64,000 nucleotides of DNA from an uncultured Pontibacter sp. (GCA_947499125.1 CANMMP010000004.1:248001-312000), one strand, 5' to 3'. Positions 1 through 9,211 are shown, numbered from the stretch's first letter. The notes: a model not told the origin generated them from the sequence alone. Numbers and translations: made by a program.

Positions 1-627
1 CTTGATCTGGTATTCGATAAAAAGCTATTGGAGATTATGGTTGTTGATGGGGGGAGCGCAGAAAGTATAAATGACATAGTGCCTGCTGCAGTAAAATTGC
101 TGAAAACAAGCCATGCCAGCCGTGCCGTGCAGTTAAATGCCGGTGCCCGGATGGCAACCGGGGATTTGCTTTATTTTCTGCATGCTGATTGCCTACCTCC
201 GTTAACACTGGTAAAAGATATAAACAATGCAATAGATGCAGGGCATTTAGTAGGCTGCTACAGGCTGAAGCTTAAACCAGGAAACTGGCTACTTAACATC
301 AACTCTTTTCTATCCAGGTTTAGGACGATGTTTAGTGGCGGCGGCGATCAGTCGCTGTACTTGCCTAAAATGGTTTTTGAAGAAACAGGTGGGTACAATG
401 AAGACTATTGTGTGATGGAAGATTTCGAACTGGTGCACCGTCTGATACCACTTTACGGGTATCATATTCTCCCTAAAAATATACTTGTATCGTCACGAAA
501 GTACAGCTACAATGGTTACTTTAAAGTAAACCTTGCCAATTACCTCACCTTTAGGCTCTACAGAAATAAGGTGCAGCCAAAAATAATCCAGGAGCATTAC
601 TATGCAATGCTGAAGCGAGTTAAGTAA
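1..627 (+). CDS. Glycosyltransferase family 2, rSAM/selenodomain-associated transferase 2 type (5' partial)
   Basis: Likely transfers a sugar from a nucleotide donor to an unknown acceptor. The frame stays open to base 1, reading into the GT-A motif EIMVVDGGS, so the ORF-track start at 28 (TTG) is internal and the real start lies before the window. Visible motifs are VVDGGS, the SRAVQLNAGARMATGD block, FLHADCLPP (metal-binding DxD region) and the late MEDFELVHRL acidic motif. This pattern is that of the TIGR04283 family, which is named for its genomic link to the radical SAM protein now called ArsS. An arsS lies about 10 kb downstream, so a role in arsenosugar assembly is plausible but inferred. 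The stop codon directly abuts the next ATG. Confidence 0.85.
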   Translation, partial: LDLVFDKKLLEIMVVDGGSAESINDIVPAAVKLLKTSHASRAVQLNAGARMATGDLLYFLHADCLPPLTLVKDINNAIDAGHLVGCYRLKLKPGNWLLNINSFLSRFRTMFSGGGDQSLYLPKMVFEETGGYNEDYCVMEDFELVHRLIPLYGYHILPKNILVSSRKYSYNGYFKVNLANYLTFRLYRNKVQPKIIQEHYYAMLKRVK

Positions 628-2034
628 ATGAAGATGAAGGAGGAAAAGCTTATAGGAGAGTTCTGTATCCGTTCAAAAGCACGTCATGTGGTCATTATTG
701 GTAATGGCATAGCGGGTATAACATGTGCCCGCCACCTGCGCAAGCGTGACAGTTCTTCCCGCATCACGATCGTTTCTGGCGAAACCGAACATTTTTTCTC
801 CCGAACAGCCCTGATGTACATCTACATGGGCCACATGAAGTACGCGCACACCAAACCTTATGAAGACTGGTTCTGGGAGAAGAACCGACTGAGCCTGTTA
901 CACGATTGGGTGACCCTGATCGATTTCGAAAAAAAAGAATTACAACTGAAAGGGCAGGAATTACTGAAGTATGATATTCTTGTGCTGGCCCTGGGATCCA
1001 AACCCAATTTGTTCGGCTGGCCTGGTCAGGAACTGAAAGGTGTACAAGGGCTTTATAGTTACCAGGACCTGCAAAATATGGAAGCCAGCACAACTGCCTG
1101 CGAACGTGCTGTTGTAGTGGGCGGCGGCCTGATCGGCATCGAGATGGCCGAAATGCTGCTCAGCCGGCACATTCCGGTTACTTTCCTGGTTCGGGAGCAG
1201 GAGTTTTGGGACAATGTCCTGCCTGTAGAGGAAGCACAACTGGTTGGCCGTCACATTCGGGAGCACCACATCGACCTGCGTTTGGGTGAAGAACTGGATA
1301 AAATACAGGACGACGGAAATGGAAATGTCAACGCTATCGTAACGAAAGCAGGAGAAGAGATTCCCTGCCAGTTCGTAGGCCTGACAGTAGGAGTGAGCCC
1401 AAACATTAGTTTGGTGCGCGATACGCAACTGGAAATAAACAAAGGTATTTTGGTGAATGAGCACTTTGCTACTAATATACCTAATGTATTCGCTATCGGC
1501 GACTGTGCCGAGTACCGTACTCCGCCGCCCCTGCGACGGTCTATTGAGCAGGTATGGTACACAGGCCGCATGCATGGTGAAACGCTGGCCCATAACTTAG
1601 CCCATGAGCCGGTACCCTACCAACCAGGTCCTTGGTTCAACTCTGCTAAGTTCCTGGATATTGAATACCAAACTTACGGCCTGGTAACGAACAAGTGGGA
1701 GGAACCCTTAATATCCTTTTATTGGGAACACCCGGATGGTAAAAAATGCCTGCGGTTGCTCTTCGACAAAAATACACGTCAGGTGCAGGGAGTAAATGCC
1801 TTCGGCATACGGCTGCGGCATGACTTTTTTGATAAAGCCCTGCAAAACAACATAACGGTGGAACAGGTAATGGAGCAGTTGCACAAGACCAACTTTGATC
1901 CTGAATTCTACGACAGGCATTACGAGGAAATCTTGCAGGCATTTAATGCAAAGTTTGGCACTAGCCTTCGCCTGCCTGTTAAGAGTAAAAAGAAAAGCCT
2001 GTTGGCGCTACTAGGATTTAAAACACACAGATGA
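628..2034 (+). CDS. NAD(P)/FAD-dependent oxidoreductase (pyridine nucleotide-disulfide reductase fold)
   Basis: A cytosolic flavoprotein of 468 residues. The FAD Rossmann motif GNGIAGITCARHL is near residue 25, the NAD(P) motif VVVGGGLIGIEMAEML near 165, and the second FAD motif FAIGDCAEY near 290. There is no redox CxxxxC active site, so it resembles nitrite-reductase or ferredoxin-reductase type FAD enzymes rather than a disulfide reductase. It starts immediately after the glycosyltransferase stop and overlaps the following polyferredoxin gene by 4 bases (ATGA), so the two are probably translationally coupled and may exchange electrons. The substrate is not evident from sequence. Confidence 0.85.
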   Translation: MKMKEEKLIGEFCIRSKARHVVIIGNGIAGITCARHLRKRDSSSRITIVSGETEHFFSRTALMYIYMGHMKYAHTKPYEDWFWEKNRLSLLHDWVTLIDFEKKELQLKGQELLKYDILVLALGSKPNLFGWPGQELKGVQGLYSYQDLQNMEASTTACERAVVVGGGLIGIEMAEMLLSRHIPVTFLVREQEFWDNVLPVEEAQLVGRHIREHHIDLRLGEELDKIQDDGNGNVNAIVTKAGEEIPCQFVGLTVGVSPNISLVRDTQLEINKGILVNEHFATNIPNVFAIGDCAEYRTPPPLRRSIEQVWYTGRMHGETLAHNLAHEPVPYQPGPWFNSAKFLDIEYQTYGLVTNKWEEPLISFYWEHPDGKKCLRLLFDKNTRQVQGVNAFGIRLRHDFFDKALQNNITVEQVMEQLHKTNFDPEFYDRHYEEILQAFNAKFGTSLRLPVKSKKKSLLALLGFKTHR

Positions 2035-3575
2035 AATTGATTCAGAAAATAGGTTTAGGTGTTTTCCTGGTGGCGCTGTTCATCTTTAATTCGCTGCTAT
2101 TTATGGGCAGTTATCAGCTGACTGAGCAAAAGTTAAAGCAGGTAACCAGCGAGCAGAGCTTTGGAATTCTAAAGCAGGAACTACAGCCTATGCTGGGTAA
2201 AACGTATAGCAGCAGCTTTTCCTTCGCAAGCGCCTTTAATAAGTACTTTAACGCCTATAATACGCGGCAGCAGGAAAACGAGCAGTGGGACCGTGTAATC
2301 TGGGACGACTATAAATTTGCAGCTACCAAAGCTGCAAGTGAAGGCTTTGTAAAGAACAACAGACTGCTTTTGCTCCTGCTCACAATAGGATTGGGTACAT
2401 TCGGTGCTCTAATGCATATCCTACCCAAATACAGGAATGAGCCGGCTGGCATCAAGCACAATGGGGTTATGTTCTCATCTAATAAATCCCGGGGCATCAT
2501 TGGCATTACACTGGGTGTATACCTGATCGGCATTTATGTGATGCTTTACTGGTTTCCGGAATACATGGTCAACTGGACATTGCTGGTAGACCCGCTCAGC
2601 CGGATGCTAACTGGTGGACCGGCAAGTCAATGGTTTCTTTATGGTACCATCTATACCCTGGCCATACTGGTAATGGGCGTGCGCATGTTCCGCAAGTACC
2701 GGGACAACAAGTACCAGCTGTTACGTACTTCATCAGTCATGTTCTTTCAGTTGAGCTTTGCCTTTCTGATACCGGAAATACTGGTGCTGCTCAACAAGCC
2801 CTGGCACGACTTCAAGAACATCTGGCCGCTGGACTACACATTCTTCTTCGACTACCGCGTGGACAGTATGCTGAGCAGTGGCAGCATCGGTTTATTCATG
2901 TTCATGTGGGGTATCCTGCTGATCATATTGGGCGTTCCTTTGCTGACTTATTTTTACGGCAAGCGCTGGTACTGCAGCTGGGTGTGTGGTTGTGGCGGCT
3001 TAGCCGAGACAGCCGGTGACCCTTACCGCCACTTATCTGATAAATCTTTGAAGGCCTGGAGCATTGAGCGCTGGATGGTACACAGTGTATTGGTTTTTGC
3101 CGTCGTGATGACGGGCTTTACCATAGCCAATTACTTTACAGGGTTTGAGTTGCTGGGTCAGTGGACCAATAACCTGCATGAATGGTATGGTTTCCTGATC
3201 GGGGCGGCTTTTGCCGGCGTTGTTGGTGTGGGTTTTTACCCGCTGATGGGCAATCGTGTATGGTGCCGGTTTGGCTGTCCGCTGGCGGCTTACCTGGGTA
3301 TTGTGCAGCGCTTCAAGTCCCGCTTCCGAATTACTACCAATGGGGGGCAGTGCATTTCCTGCGGGAACTGCTCTACTTATTGCGAAATGGGTATCGACGT
3401 GCGCTGGTACGCTCAGCGCGGGCAGAACATCGTTCGTGCTTCTTGCGTGGGGTGCGGCGTATGCGCTTCTGTTTGCCCACGTGGTGTGCTGAAACTGGAA
3501 AATGGTCCGGAGCAAGGGCGTATTACTGATATACCCGTGCTTACGGGTAATGAATCTGTTAAAGTATTTAGTTAA
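2031..3575 (+). CDS. 4Fe-4S polyferredoxin membrane protein (NapH/CcoG/NosR-like)
   Basis: An integral membrane iron-sulfur protein of 514 residues. It has an N-terminal TM segment, a periplasmic-looking stretch, several further TM helices, then the motifs CSWVCGCGG and WCRFGCP typical of the NapH/CcoG/NosR superfamily. Two C-terminal 4Fe-4S binding motifs follow: CISCGNCSTYC and CVGCGVCASVCPRG. Members move electrons across the inner membrane or assemble metal centres. Its coupling to the FAD oxidoreductase upstream suggests a small membrane electron-transfer module. The terminal acceptor is unknown. Confidence 0.85.
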   Translation: MKLIQKIGLGVFLVALFIFNSLLFMGSYQLTEQKLKQVTSEQSFGILKQELQPMLGKTYSSSFSFASAFNKYFNAYNTRQQENEQWDRVIWDDYKFAATKAASEGFVKNNRLLLLLLTIGLGTFGALMHILPKYRNEPAGIKHNGVMFSSNKSRGIIGITLGVYLIGIYVMLYWFPEYMVNWTLLVDPLSRMLTGGPASQWFLYGTIYTLAILVMGVRMFRKYRDNKYQLLRTSSVMFFQLSFAFLIPEILVLLNKPWHDFKNIWPLDYTFFFDYRVDSMLSSGSIGLFMFMWGILLIILGVPLLTYFYGKRWYCSWVCGCGGLAETAGDPYRHLSDKSLKAWSIERWMVHSVLVFAVVMTGFTIANYFTGFELLGQWTNNLHEWYGFLIGAAFAGVVGVGFYPLMGNRVWCRFGCPLAAYLGIVQRFKSRFRITTNGGQCISCGNCSTYCEMGIDVRWYAQRGQNIVRASCVGCGVCASVCPRGVLKLENGPEQGRITDIPVLTGNESVKVFS

Positions 3576-5045
3576 ATGAGTTTACTGCTAATTCTTGCGT
3601 TGCTTGTTTATGGTACAGCCATGTTGTTTATACTTTTCTATAGTATAGCACAGGCGCACCTGCTCTACCGTTTCCGGGTATTCCTGAAGCAGGGGCATGG
3701 TGCTATATCACCAGCGCCTGACGCATGGCCAATGGTTACGGTGCAGTTGCCGGTATACAACGAACGGTATGTGGTGGAGCGTCTGATAGATGCCGTAGCC
3801 GCCTTGGATTATCCCGCTGACAAACTGCATGTACAGCTCTTAGATGACAGTGATGACGAGACAACCAGCTTGATACAAAATAAATTAAAGCAGTATCCTT
3901 ACCTTAACATGCAGCACATCAGGCGTCCAGACCGATCAGGCTATAAAGCCGGAGCTTTGAAGTATGGTTTAGACGTGGCAGAAGGGGAGTTTGTCGCCAT
4001 TTTTGATGCAGACTTTACGCCCCAGTCTTATTTTCTGAAACGTACTGTACCCTACTTTTCTGAGGAGGGTGTAGGCATGGTACAGACACGCTGGACGCAC
4101 CTGAATAAAAAATACTCGCTGTTGACCAGGCTACAGGCAGTAGCCCTGGATGCTCATTTCTATGTAGAGCAGGTGGGTCGCAACAGTCTGAATGCTTATA
4201 TCAACTTTAATGGTACTGGGGGCATCTGGCGCAAAAGCACCATTTATGATGCCGGTAACTGGCAGGATGATACCCTGACCGAAGACCTGGACCTGAGTTA
4301 CCGGGCACAAATGAAAGGCTGGAAATTTATATACCTGGCAGAAGTAGAGTCCCCGGCAGAGTTGCCCCCGGTCATGAGTGCGCTTAAGTCGCAGCAGTTC
4401 CGCTGGACCAAGGGCGGAGCTGAATCAGCGGTAAAGCACCTGGGCACAGTGGCACGATCTGATGCACCACTTCGGGTGAAGTTCCACGCGCTTGCCCACC
4501 TGCTTAATAGCGCCGTTTTTGTGGCTGTACTGCTTGCCTCACTGGCAAGTATACCCCTTTTATGGGCAAGGGTGAATAACCAACTGCCACAGGAAGTATT
4601 CACCATTGGTGCCACTACGTTGCTGAGCTTTCTGGTTATTAGTATGGTATACTTCCAGACCTATAACCGAGATCAGGCTTCCTTATTAAAGCGTACTAAA
4701 GGTTTTATGCTTTATTTCCCCCTTTTTCTTTCAGTATCTATGGGGTTGGCCCTGCATAATACTGTGGCTGTTTGGGAAGGGTGGAGCGGGCGCAAATCAC
4801 CTTTTATTCGTACTCCAAAATTCAATCTGGATGTAACGCAGCATAAGTGGCAGGAAAATCTTTACCTGAATTTCAACATACCCTATACAACTTATTTGGA
4901 AGGCTTATTGGGGCTTCTGTTTTTGGCTGTTGCTGTATGGAGCGTGGCACAACGGGAGTATGGCTTATTGATCTTCCATAGTATGTTGGCAATGGGCTAT
5001 CTACTGGTATTCTACTTTTCTTATAAGTCTTATAAAAGATCTTGA
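3576..5045 (+). CDS. Membrane glycosyltransferase family 2 (cellulose-synthase-like)
   Basis: A processive-type GT2 of 489 residues. It has an N-terminal TM helix, a cytosolic GT-A domain with VQLPVYNE, LLDDSDDET, the DAD motif (IFDADFTP), TEDLDLSYR and the acceptor-site QQFRW motif, then four or so C-terminal TM helices. This is the layout of cellulose-synthase-like and glucosylceramide-type synthases. It starts on the base after the polyferredoxin stop, so it belongs to the same operon. The product (polysaccharide or glycolipid) cannot be told from sequence. Confidence 0.85.
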   Translation: MSLLLILALLVYGTAMLFILFYSIAQAHLLYRFRVFLKQGHGAISPAPDAWPMVTVQLPVYNERYVVERLIDAVAALDYPADKLHVQLLDDSDDETTSLIQNKLKQYPYLNMQHIRRPDRSGYKAGALKYGLDVAEGEFVAIFDADFTPQSYFLKRTVPYFSEEGVGMVQTRWTHLNKKYSLLTRLQAVALDAHFYVEQVGRNSLNAYINFNGTGGIWRKSTIYDAGNWQDDTLTEDLDLSYRAQMKGWKFIYLAEVESPAELPPVMSALKSQQFRWTKGGAESAVKHLGTVARSDAPLRVKFHALAHLLNSAVFVAVLLASLASIPLLWARVNNQLPQEVFTIGATTLLSFLVISMVYFQTYNRDQASLLKRTKGFMLYFPLFLSVSMGLALHNTVAVWEGWSGRKSPFIRTPKFNLDVTQHKWQENLYLNFNIPYTTYLEGLLGLLFLAVAVWSVAQREYGLLIFHSMLAMGYLLVFYFSYKSYKRS

Positions 5046-5413
5046 TGATAGAGCAAAAACTGATATTCGTTTACAATGCAGAGACAGGCTTCTTTAATAA
5101 GCTGACAGACTTTGCACATAAAGTAGTGTCGCCTAATACATACGCTTGTAGCCTCTGCGCCCTAACCTATGGGAAGTTTACTGTTCAGAAATCGTGGACT
5201 AAATATGTCAAGCAGTTACCAATGCCAGTAGAATTCATCTATAAAAATGAATGGCGTTTTGCGCCAGTTCGTGACACATACCCCTTGGTAGCCCTGCAGA
5301 CAGGTGATAACCGCGTAGAAGTATTGTTGGAAGCAGGAGATCTGAACAGGATGAAATCATTGAGCCAGCTGAAGGAAAGGATTGATGAAGCCTTGCAAAA
5401 AGCATGTTGCTAA
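5045..5413 (+). CDS. Conserved hypothetical protein with CSLC motif
   Basis: A 122-residue soluble protein. The ORF track starts at a TTG (5042); I prefer the ATG at 5045, which overlaps the previous stop by one base (TGATG), a common coupling arrangement. The protein opens with a beta strand LIFVYNAETG, carries CSLC near residue 36 and ends in a vicinal Cys pair (ACC). The early strand plus CxxC could suit a thioredoxin-like fold or a metal site, but I do not recognise a named family. It is the last gene of the operon that begins before the window. Confidence 0.7.
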   Translation: MIEQKLIFVYNAETGFFNKLTDFAHKVVSPNTYACSLCALTYGKFTVQKSWTKYVKQLPMPVEFIYKNEWRFAPVRDTYPLVALQTGDNRVEVLLEAGDLNRMKSLSQLKERIDEALQKACC

Positions 5414-5467
5414 GCTATGGGCTTAAGCAGTTGGAATAGCTTTCTCTATTTTTAACAAAAATAAGTC

Positions 5468-6397
5468 ATGAAACATATTTTGATTATTGCCCTATTTGCA
5501 ATTTGCACCAGTTGTTCCTCATCGAGTAACAGTGTGGAGAGCCTTGCAACCCCGCGCAGCCTTAATTTTGATGCGTTCAGCGACTACTGGTACCAGGGCA
5601 AAGCAGAGTTAACGGCTTATACCCTGGAGCAATACCGCTATGGGGAGAAACGAGAAGGAGAAGCTGTGTTGATTTTTGTAACCGAAGATCTTTCCAGAGA
5701 AAAACAGGTGAAGCTCGATGACCCCCAGGCAAATGAGCAGGATGCGCAAAAGGTGCTCAAGCTAAACCTGACGAAAAAGTTTACCACGGGCATTTACCCT
5801 TACTCTATGATGCTGTCGGTCTTTACACCGGTGTATGATAGTATTCCGGCTGTAAAAGTAACGGCCAGTTCGCAGGAGTGGTGTGGCCACACGTTCACAC
5901 AACTGAACAGGCGGGATGGAAAATACAACGCGCAATTGCTTTCTTATTTTGAGAAAGAAAGTGATCAGGAGCTTGTAATAGATGCCACGCCGGAAGATAA
6001 TCTCTGGACATTACTCCGGATAGATCCGAAGCAGGTACCGCTTGGCAACATAAACCTGATCCCGGCGCTTTTAGATCAGCGCATGACGCACAGCACCCTG
6101 CAAGCGGAAGAAGCGACCATCAGTATAGAACCAGCTACTGAAAGCATAGCAGGAATATCTGCCAGTGACTTGCGCACCTTAAAAGTGGTGTACAAGAATT
6201 ACCCCAGAGCCTTGCATGTAGTTTATACTATAGACTTCCCTTATGAAATTGTAGGTTGGGAAGAGATCAGGCCTTTAAAAGATGGTGACCAGGAAGTGAG
6301 CCGTGCCACACGTAAAGCAACCATGCTGACAGACTACTGGACAAAAAACAAAAAGGAGCACGAACCACTTCGCCAGGAGCTAAAACTAGATCAATAA
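5468..6397 (+). CDS. Conserved lipoprotein of unknown function
   Basis: 309 residues with a lipoprotein signal peptide; the likely lipobox is ICTSC with the acylated Cys near residue 16. The mature part is beta-rich, with the stretch YWYQGKAELTAYTLEQYRYGE, a pattern I associate with a Bacteroidota-restricted hypothetical family. No catalytic motif is visible. It ends 7 bases before the convergent Crp/Fnr gene. Probably sorted to the periplasm or outer membrane. Confidence 0.7.
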   Translation: MKHILIIALFAICTSCSSSSNSVESLATPRSLNFDAFSDYWYQGKAELTAYTLEQYRYGEKREGEAVLIFVTEDLSREKQVKLDDPQANEQDAQKVLKLNLTKKFTTGIYPYSMMLSVFTPVYDSIPAVKVTASSQEWCGHTFTQLNRRDGKYNAQLLSYFEKESDQELVIDATPEDNLWTLLRIDPKQVPLGNINLIPALLDQRMTHSTLQAEEATISIEPATESIAGISASDLRTLKVVYKNYPRALHVVYTIDFPYEIVGWEEIRPLKDGDQEVSRATRKATMLTDYWTKNKKEHEPLRQELKLDQ

Positions 6398-6404
6398 AGA
6401 TCGG

Positions 6405-7085
6405 CTATAGCTCACTAAACTTTTTTACGAAGATGCGGCTTCTGTCATAACTGATAAGACCGTGTTTCTCCAGGTCGTTTAATACTGTTGTAACTGTCTG
6501 CCGGCTGGTGGCTGATAGCTTGGCAATATCTTCATGTGTAAGCCGCATTTTAATAACACGCTCATCTGGATCAGTAATTAGTTGGCGACCATGCTCTTCA
6601 GCCAATTCCTTTAGCAGGAAACGTACACGCTGTTCTGCAGTTTTAAAAATAAGGCTCTCCAAGCGAGATTGTATCTTTTTTAATCTGAACCCGATAAATT
6701 TTGTGACCTGCAGATTAAACTTGGAGTTCATAGCCATCATGTTCTGAAAATCGGATATACTAACAGAACAGATCACGGCATCTTCTGTGGCTTCTGCAAT
6801 TTCTTCGCGCTTTATTTGCCCTGTGATAGAAAGCTCACCAAATATCTCGCCTGGGCCAAGTATGGCCAATATCATCTCTTTTCCTGATTCTGCAATTCGG
6901 GAGATCTTTACCTTCCCTTTCTTTAATAGAAAAACAGTATCAGAAGTATCTTCAGGAAAATAGATAACCTGGTTGCGTGGGGCATTTCGCATAACAGCCA
7001 TTCTGTCCAATGCCTGCATTTCATCTTTGGTAAGTATGTGCAGCATGCTGAAATTTTCGAGGTGCCAGAGTTTTGTTTGCGCCAT
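6405..7085 (-). CDS. Crp/Fnr family transcriptional regulator (paralogue 1)
   Basis: 226 residues: an N-terminal cyclic-nucleotide-binding fold (GPGEIFGELSI near residue 80), a dimer helix, and a C-terminal winged HTH (LTHEDIAKLSATSRQTVTTVL). There are no N-terminal cysteines of the FNR iron-sulfur type, so it does not look like an oxygen-sensing FNR. In the recognition helix the Crp/Fnr SRETV is replaced by SRQTV, and a Thr stands where E. coli CRP has the second contact Arg. The same change occurs in the paralogue at 9212. The divergent upstream region holds the inverted repeat at 7203-7220, and a TAnnTTTG-like box lies at matching distance on this strand, suggesting autoregulation. Confidence 0.9.
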   Translation of the reverse strand: MAQTKLWHLENFSMLHILTKDEMQALDRMAVMRNAPRNQVIYFPEDTSDTVFLLKKGKVKISRIAESGKEMILAILGPGEIFGELSITGQIKREEIAEATEDAVICSVSISDFQNMMAMNSKFNLQVTKFIGFRLKKIQSRLESLIFKTAEQRVRFLLKELAEEHGRQLITDPDERVIKMRLTHEDIAKLSATSRQTVTTVLNDLEKHGLISYDRSRIFVKKFSEL

Positions 7086-7174
7086 ATGATGTTAGTTCAG
7101 GACCGTAAATTACATCTTTTTGCATCACGGCTTTAGTTTAGTTTTACGCAAAAGGTGTTTTATAAGGCGCTTTC

Positions 7175-7182
7175 CGAATCTA
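7175..7182 (-). promoter_or_regulatory. Putative -7 box for Crp paralogue 1
   Basis: Reads TAGATTCG on the minus strand, one mismatch from the Bacteroidota -7 consensus TAnnTTTG. It lies exactly 20 nt from the edge of the inverted repeat at 7203-7220. Confidence 0.4.
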
Positions 7183-7202
7183 AGATATAATTAGTTTAAG
7201 TT

Positions 7203-7220
7203 TTGTCGTATCTACGACAT
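7203..7220. promoter_or_regulatory. Crp-type operator, copy 1 (TTGTC-N8-GACAT)
   Basis: Contains the perfect inverted repeat TGTCGTA-TC-TACGACA. The outer TGTC...GACA frame is 16 bp, as in the E. coli CRP box TGTGA-N6-TCACA, but with a different core. It sits between Crp paralogue 1 and the GH15 gene. A -7-like box begins 20 nt away on each side (7175-7182 minus; 7241-7248 plus). This is one of four such sites in the window. Confidence 0.65.
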
Positions 7221-7240
7221 CATCATACATGTAACTTCGA

Positions 7241-7248
7241 GAACTTTA
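7241..7248 (+). promoter_or_regulatory. Putative -7 box for the GH15 gene
   Basis: GAACTTTA, a partial match to TAnnTTTG, starting 20 nt downstream of the operator. The implied transcript start near 7255 would leave a 5' leader of about 160 nt. Confidence 0.35.
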
Positions 7249-7267
7249 GTCTGTATCTTACATATCT

Positions 7268-7287
7268 AGTATATGCGTTCATATACT
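7268..7287. repeat. Perfect 8-bp inverted repeat in the GH15 leader
   Basis: AGTATATG-cgtt-CATATACT. If transcription begins near 7255 this would form a hairpin close to the 5' end of the GH15 mRNA. It could alternatively be another protein-binding site. No other content was recognised in the 331-nt intergenic region 7086-7416. Confidence 0.5.
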
Positions 7288-7416
7288 GCTATAGTTCGAG
7301 GTACTTTGAAATACTTGGGTAAGGGTTTATAGTATATTCTGCCTGCTACAACGAACATTTGTTGCGATAGCTACCCTAACTCCAGTTCCTGAAAACAAAG
7401 ATTTAAGCAAGGAGAA

Positions 7417-9141
7417 ATGGATCATAAGAAAGTGCACATAAAAGATCTAGCCATGATAGGCGACCGCCGTACCTGTGCTTTATTAGATAAGCAAGGGAGT
7501 ATAGTCTGGTATTGTCCGAAAAGATTTGACCATTCATCTTTCTTTGCCAGTCTACTGGATAACGAACGGGGTGGCATATGGCGATTAGATTTGATGAATT
7601 TGGAATTTGAAAAGCGCCTTTACATTGAAGACAGTAGCCTGTTGCAGACTCACTTTACTGGAGAAAAAGGCAATCTGGTATTAGAAGACTGGATGCCTCT
7701 GGATGGTAGCTTTTATGGTATTTGCCGGACACTTTCAGATGCACCAGAACCTTATAGCGTGTTTATAAATCATAGCCCTGATTACGGGCGCCATTCCCCG
7801 GTACTGAAGCTAATAGACGATGGGCATGTTACATTAGAACATGATTACCATTTATATGCTTCTCACCCGCTGGTTATTGAAAAGCATGGTGTGTTGTGCC
7901 AGGTACCTGCACAGGAAAAGGCATGGTTTATTCTGGCAGAAAAAGCTGTAGATGAACCCGAAAAGCAGTTAGCTCAAACCAGGGAATTAACACTGGAAAA
8001 CTGGCGTAAGGTATCCGGCCATATTACTTACAAGGGGCCTTATGAAGATGAAGTGCGTAAGTCACTGCGGCTCTTGCGCATGCTAACCTACTCCCAGAAT
8101 GGAGGCATCATAGCAGCAGCCACAACATCGTTGCCCGAAGTATTGGGTGGTGCCAGAAACTATGATTACCGTTATGTATGGTTGCGTGATGCGGCCATGA
8201 TTGTAAGTGCCCTTGCCCGTGCAGGCAGCGATGGGGAAGAAGAGCGTATGTTCCTGAGTTTTATTTGTTCAGCCATGCACCGGATCCCGGCACCTGTAGT
8301 ACCCATGTTTACACTCGACGAGCAACCAGCAGGGTCTGAGCAGGAACTTGATTTTGAAGGCTACAGAAACAGTAAACCTGTTCGCTATGGCAACGGTGCC
8401 AATAATCAGCTGCAACTAGATGCAAACAGCAATGTTATTATTGCAGCAAAGGTTATCTACAACCGATATGATACCCGGGAACATTGGGACACGGTAGAAA
8501 TGCTGGCAGACTTTCTGGTAGAGAACTGGCAAAAGCCAGATCATGGCATCTGGGAAGAAACCGAGTTGCACCAGTATACTTCCAGTAAAGTGGTAGCTTC
8601 GGTAAGCCTTAAATATATTGCCGAACACTCACAAGATGAAATTCAGAAAAAAAGATGGCAGGAAGCTTCTGAACAGATCAGGAGGTATGTTGAAACCAAC
8701 TGCATGACACCTGATGGTGCTTATGCAGTTTATGCCGGTAGCAATGCAGTAGATGTGAGTGCAGCTCTATTTCCGATATGGGGGTTTACAGAAGCAGATA
8801 CACCTGAGGTTCTGAAAACCATCGAGAAGCTGGAAACAGACTATTGCCATAATAACTTGTATCGGCGCCATCTGGTAGAGTATGATTCGCAAAAAGAAGG
8901 CGCTTTTCTAGCCGGTACATTTTGGATGGCCCAATACTGGGTGATGCGCCACAATAAAGAGAAGTTTAAAACTATCATGCAGGCCGCACTACAATTCATT
9001 AATGATGTTGGTATCATGCCCGAAGAAGGCGATCCTGTTTCAGGTGAGTGGCTGGGGAATGTGCCTCAGGCATTTGTGCATGCTTCACTGATAGGGGCTG
9101 TAATCGATTATAAAAAGGAATTTAAAGAAGAACATGAATAA
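7417..9141 (+). CDS. Glycoside hydrolase family 15 protein (glucoamylase/trehalase-like)
   Basis: 574 residues, cytosolic (no signal peptide). The N-terminal beta-sandwich domain begins IKDLAMIGDRRTCALLD and the (alpha/alpha)6 catalytic barrel follows, with the family block YDYRYVWLRDAAMIV near residue 250. The putative general acid lies in GIWEET and the late GNVPQAFVHA block corresponds to the region carrying the base. Members hydrolyse alpha-glucans or trehalose from the non-reducing end. An AGGAG sequence precedes the start at good distance, one of the few clear Shine-Dalgarno sequences here. It stands between the two Crp paralogues and probably responds to the operator at 7203-7220. Confidence 0.9.
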   Translation: MDHKKVHIKDLAMIGDRRTCALLDKQGSIVWYCPKRFDHSSFFASLLDNERGGIWRLDLMNLEFEKRLYIEDSSLLQTHFTGEKGNLVLEDWMPLDGSFYGICRTLSDAPEPYSVFINHSPDYGRHSPVLKLIDDGHVTLEHDYHLYASHPLVIEKHGVLCQVPAQEKAWFILAEKAVDEPEKQLAQTRELTLENWRKVSGHITYKGPYEDEVRKSLRLLRMLTYSQNGGIIAAATTSLPEVLGGARNYDYRYVWLRDAAMIVSALARAGSDGEEERMFLSFICSAMHRIPAPVVPMFTLDEQPAGSEQELDFEGYRNSKPVRYGNGANNQLQLDANSNVIIAAKVIYNRYDTREHWDTVEMLADFLVENWQKPDHGIWEETELHQYTSSKVVASVSLKYIAEHSQDEIQKKRWQEASEQIRRYVETNCMTPDGAYAVYAGSNAVDVSAALFPIWGFTEADTPEVLKTIEKLETDYCHNNLYRRHLVEYDSQKEGAFLAGTFWMAQYWVMRHNKEKFKTIMQAALQFINDVGIMPEEGDPVSGEWLGNVPQAFVHASLIGAVIDYKKEFKEEHE

Positions 9142-9184
9142 TCTCTTTTGCGGGTTAGGATGAAACATAGTTGACGCTTTTCAT

Positions 9185-9192
9185 TATATTTG
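9185..9192 (+). promoter_or_regulatory. -7 promoter element for Crp paralogue 2
   Basis: TATATTTG matches TAnnTTTG exactly. Transcription would begin near 9199, which rules out the ORF-track start at 9197 and favours the ATG at 9212. No matching -33 TTTG is seen at the usual distance. Confidence 0.5.
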
Positions 9193-9211
9193 AAAAGTGA
9201 CGCGCGCAACT

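Noticed and set aside
961-1593. 210-residue ORF antisense to the FAD oxidoreductase
   Set aside because: Shadow frame of a gene with clear Rossmann motifs.
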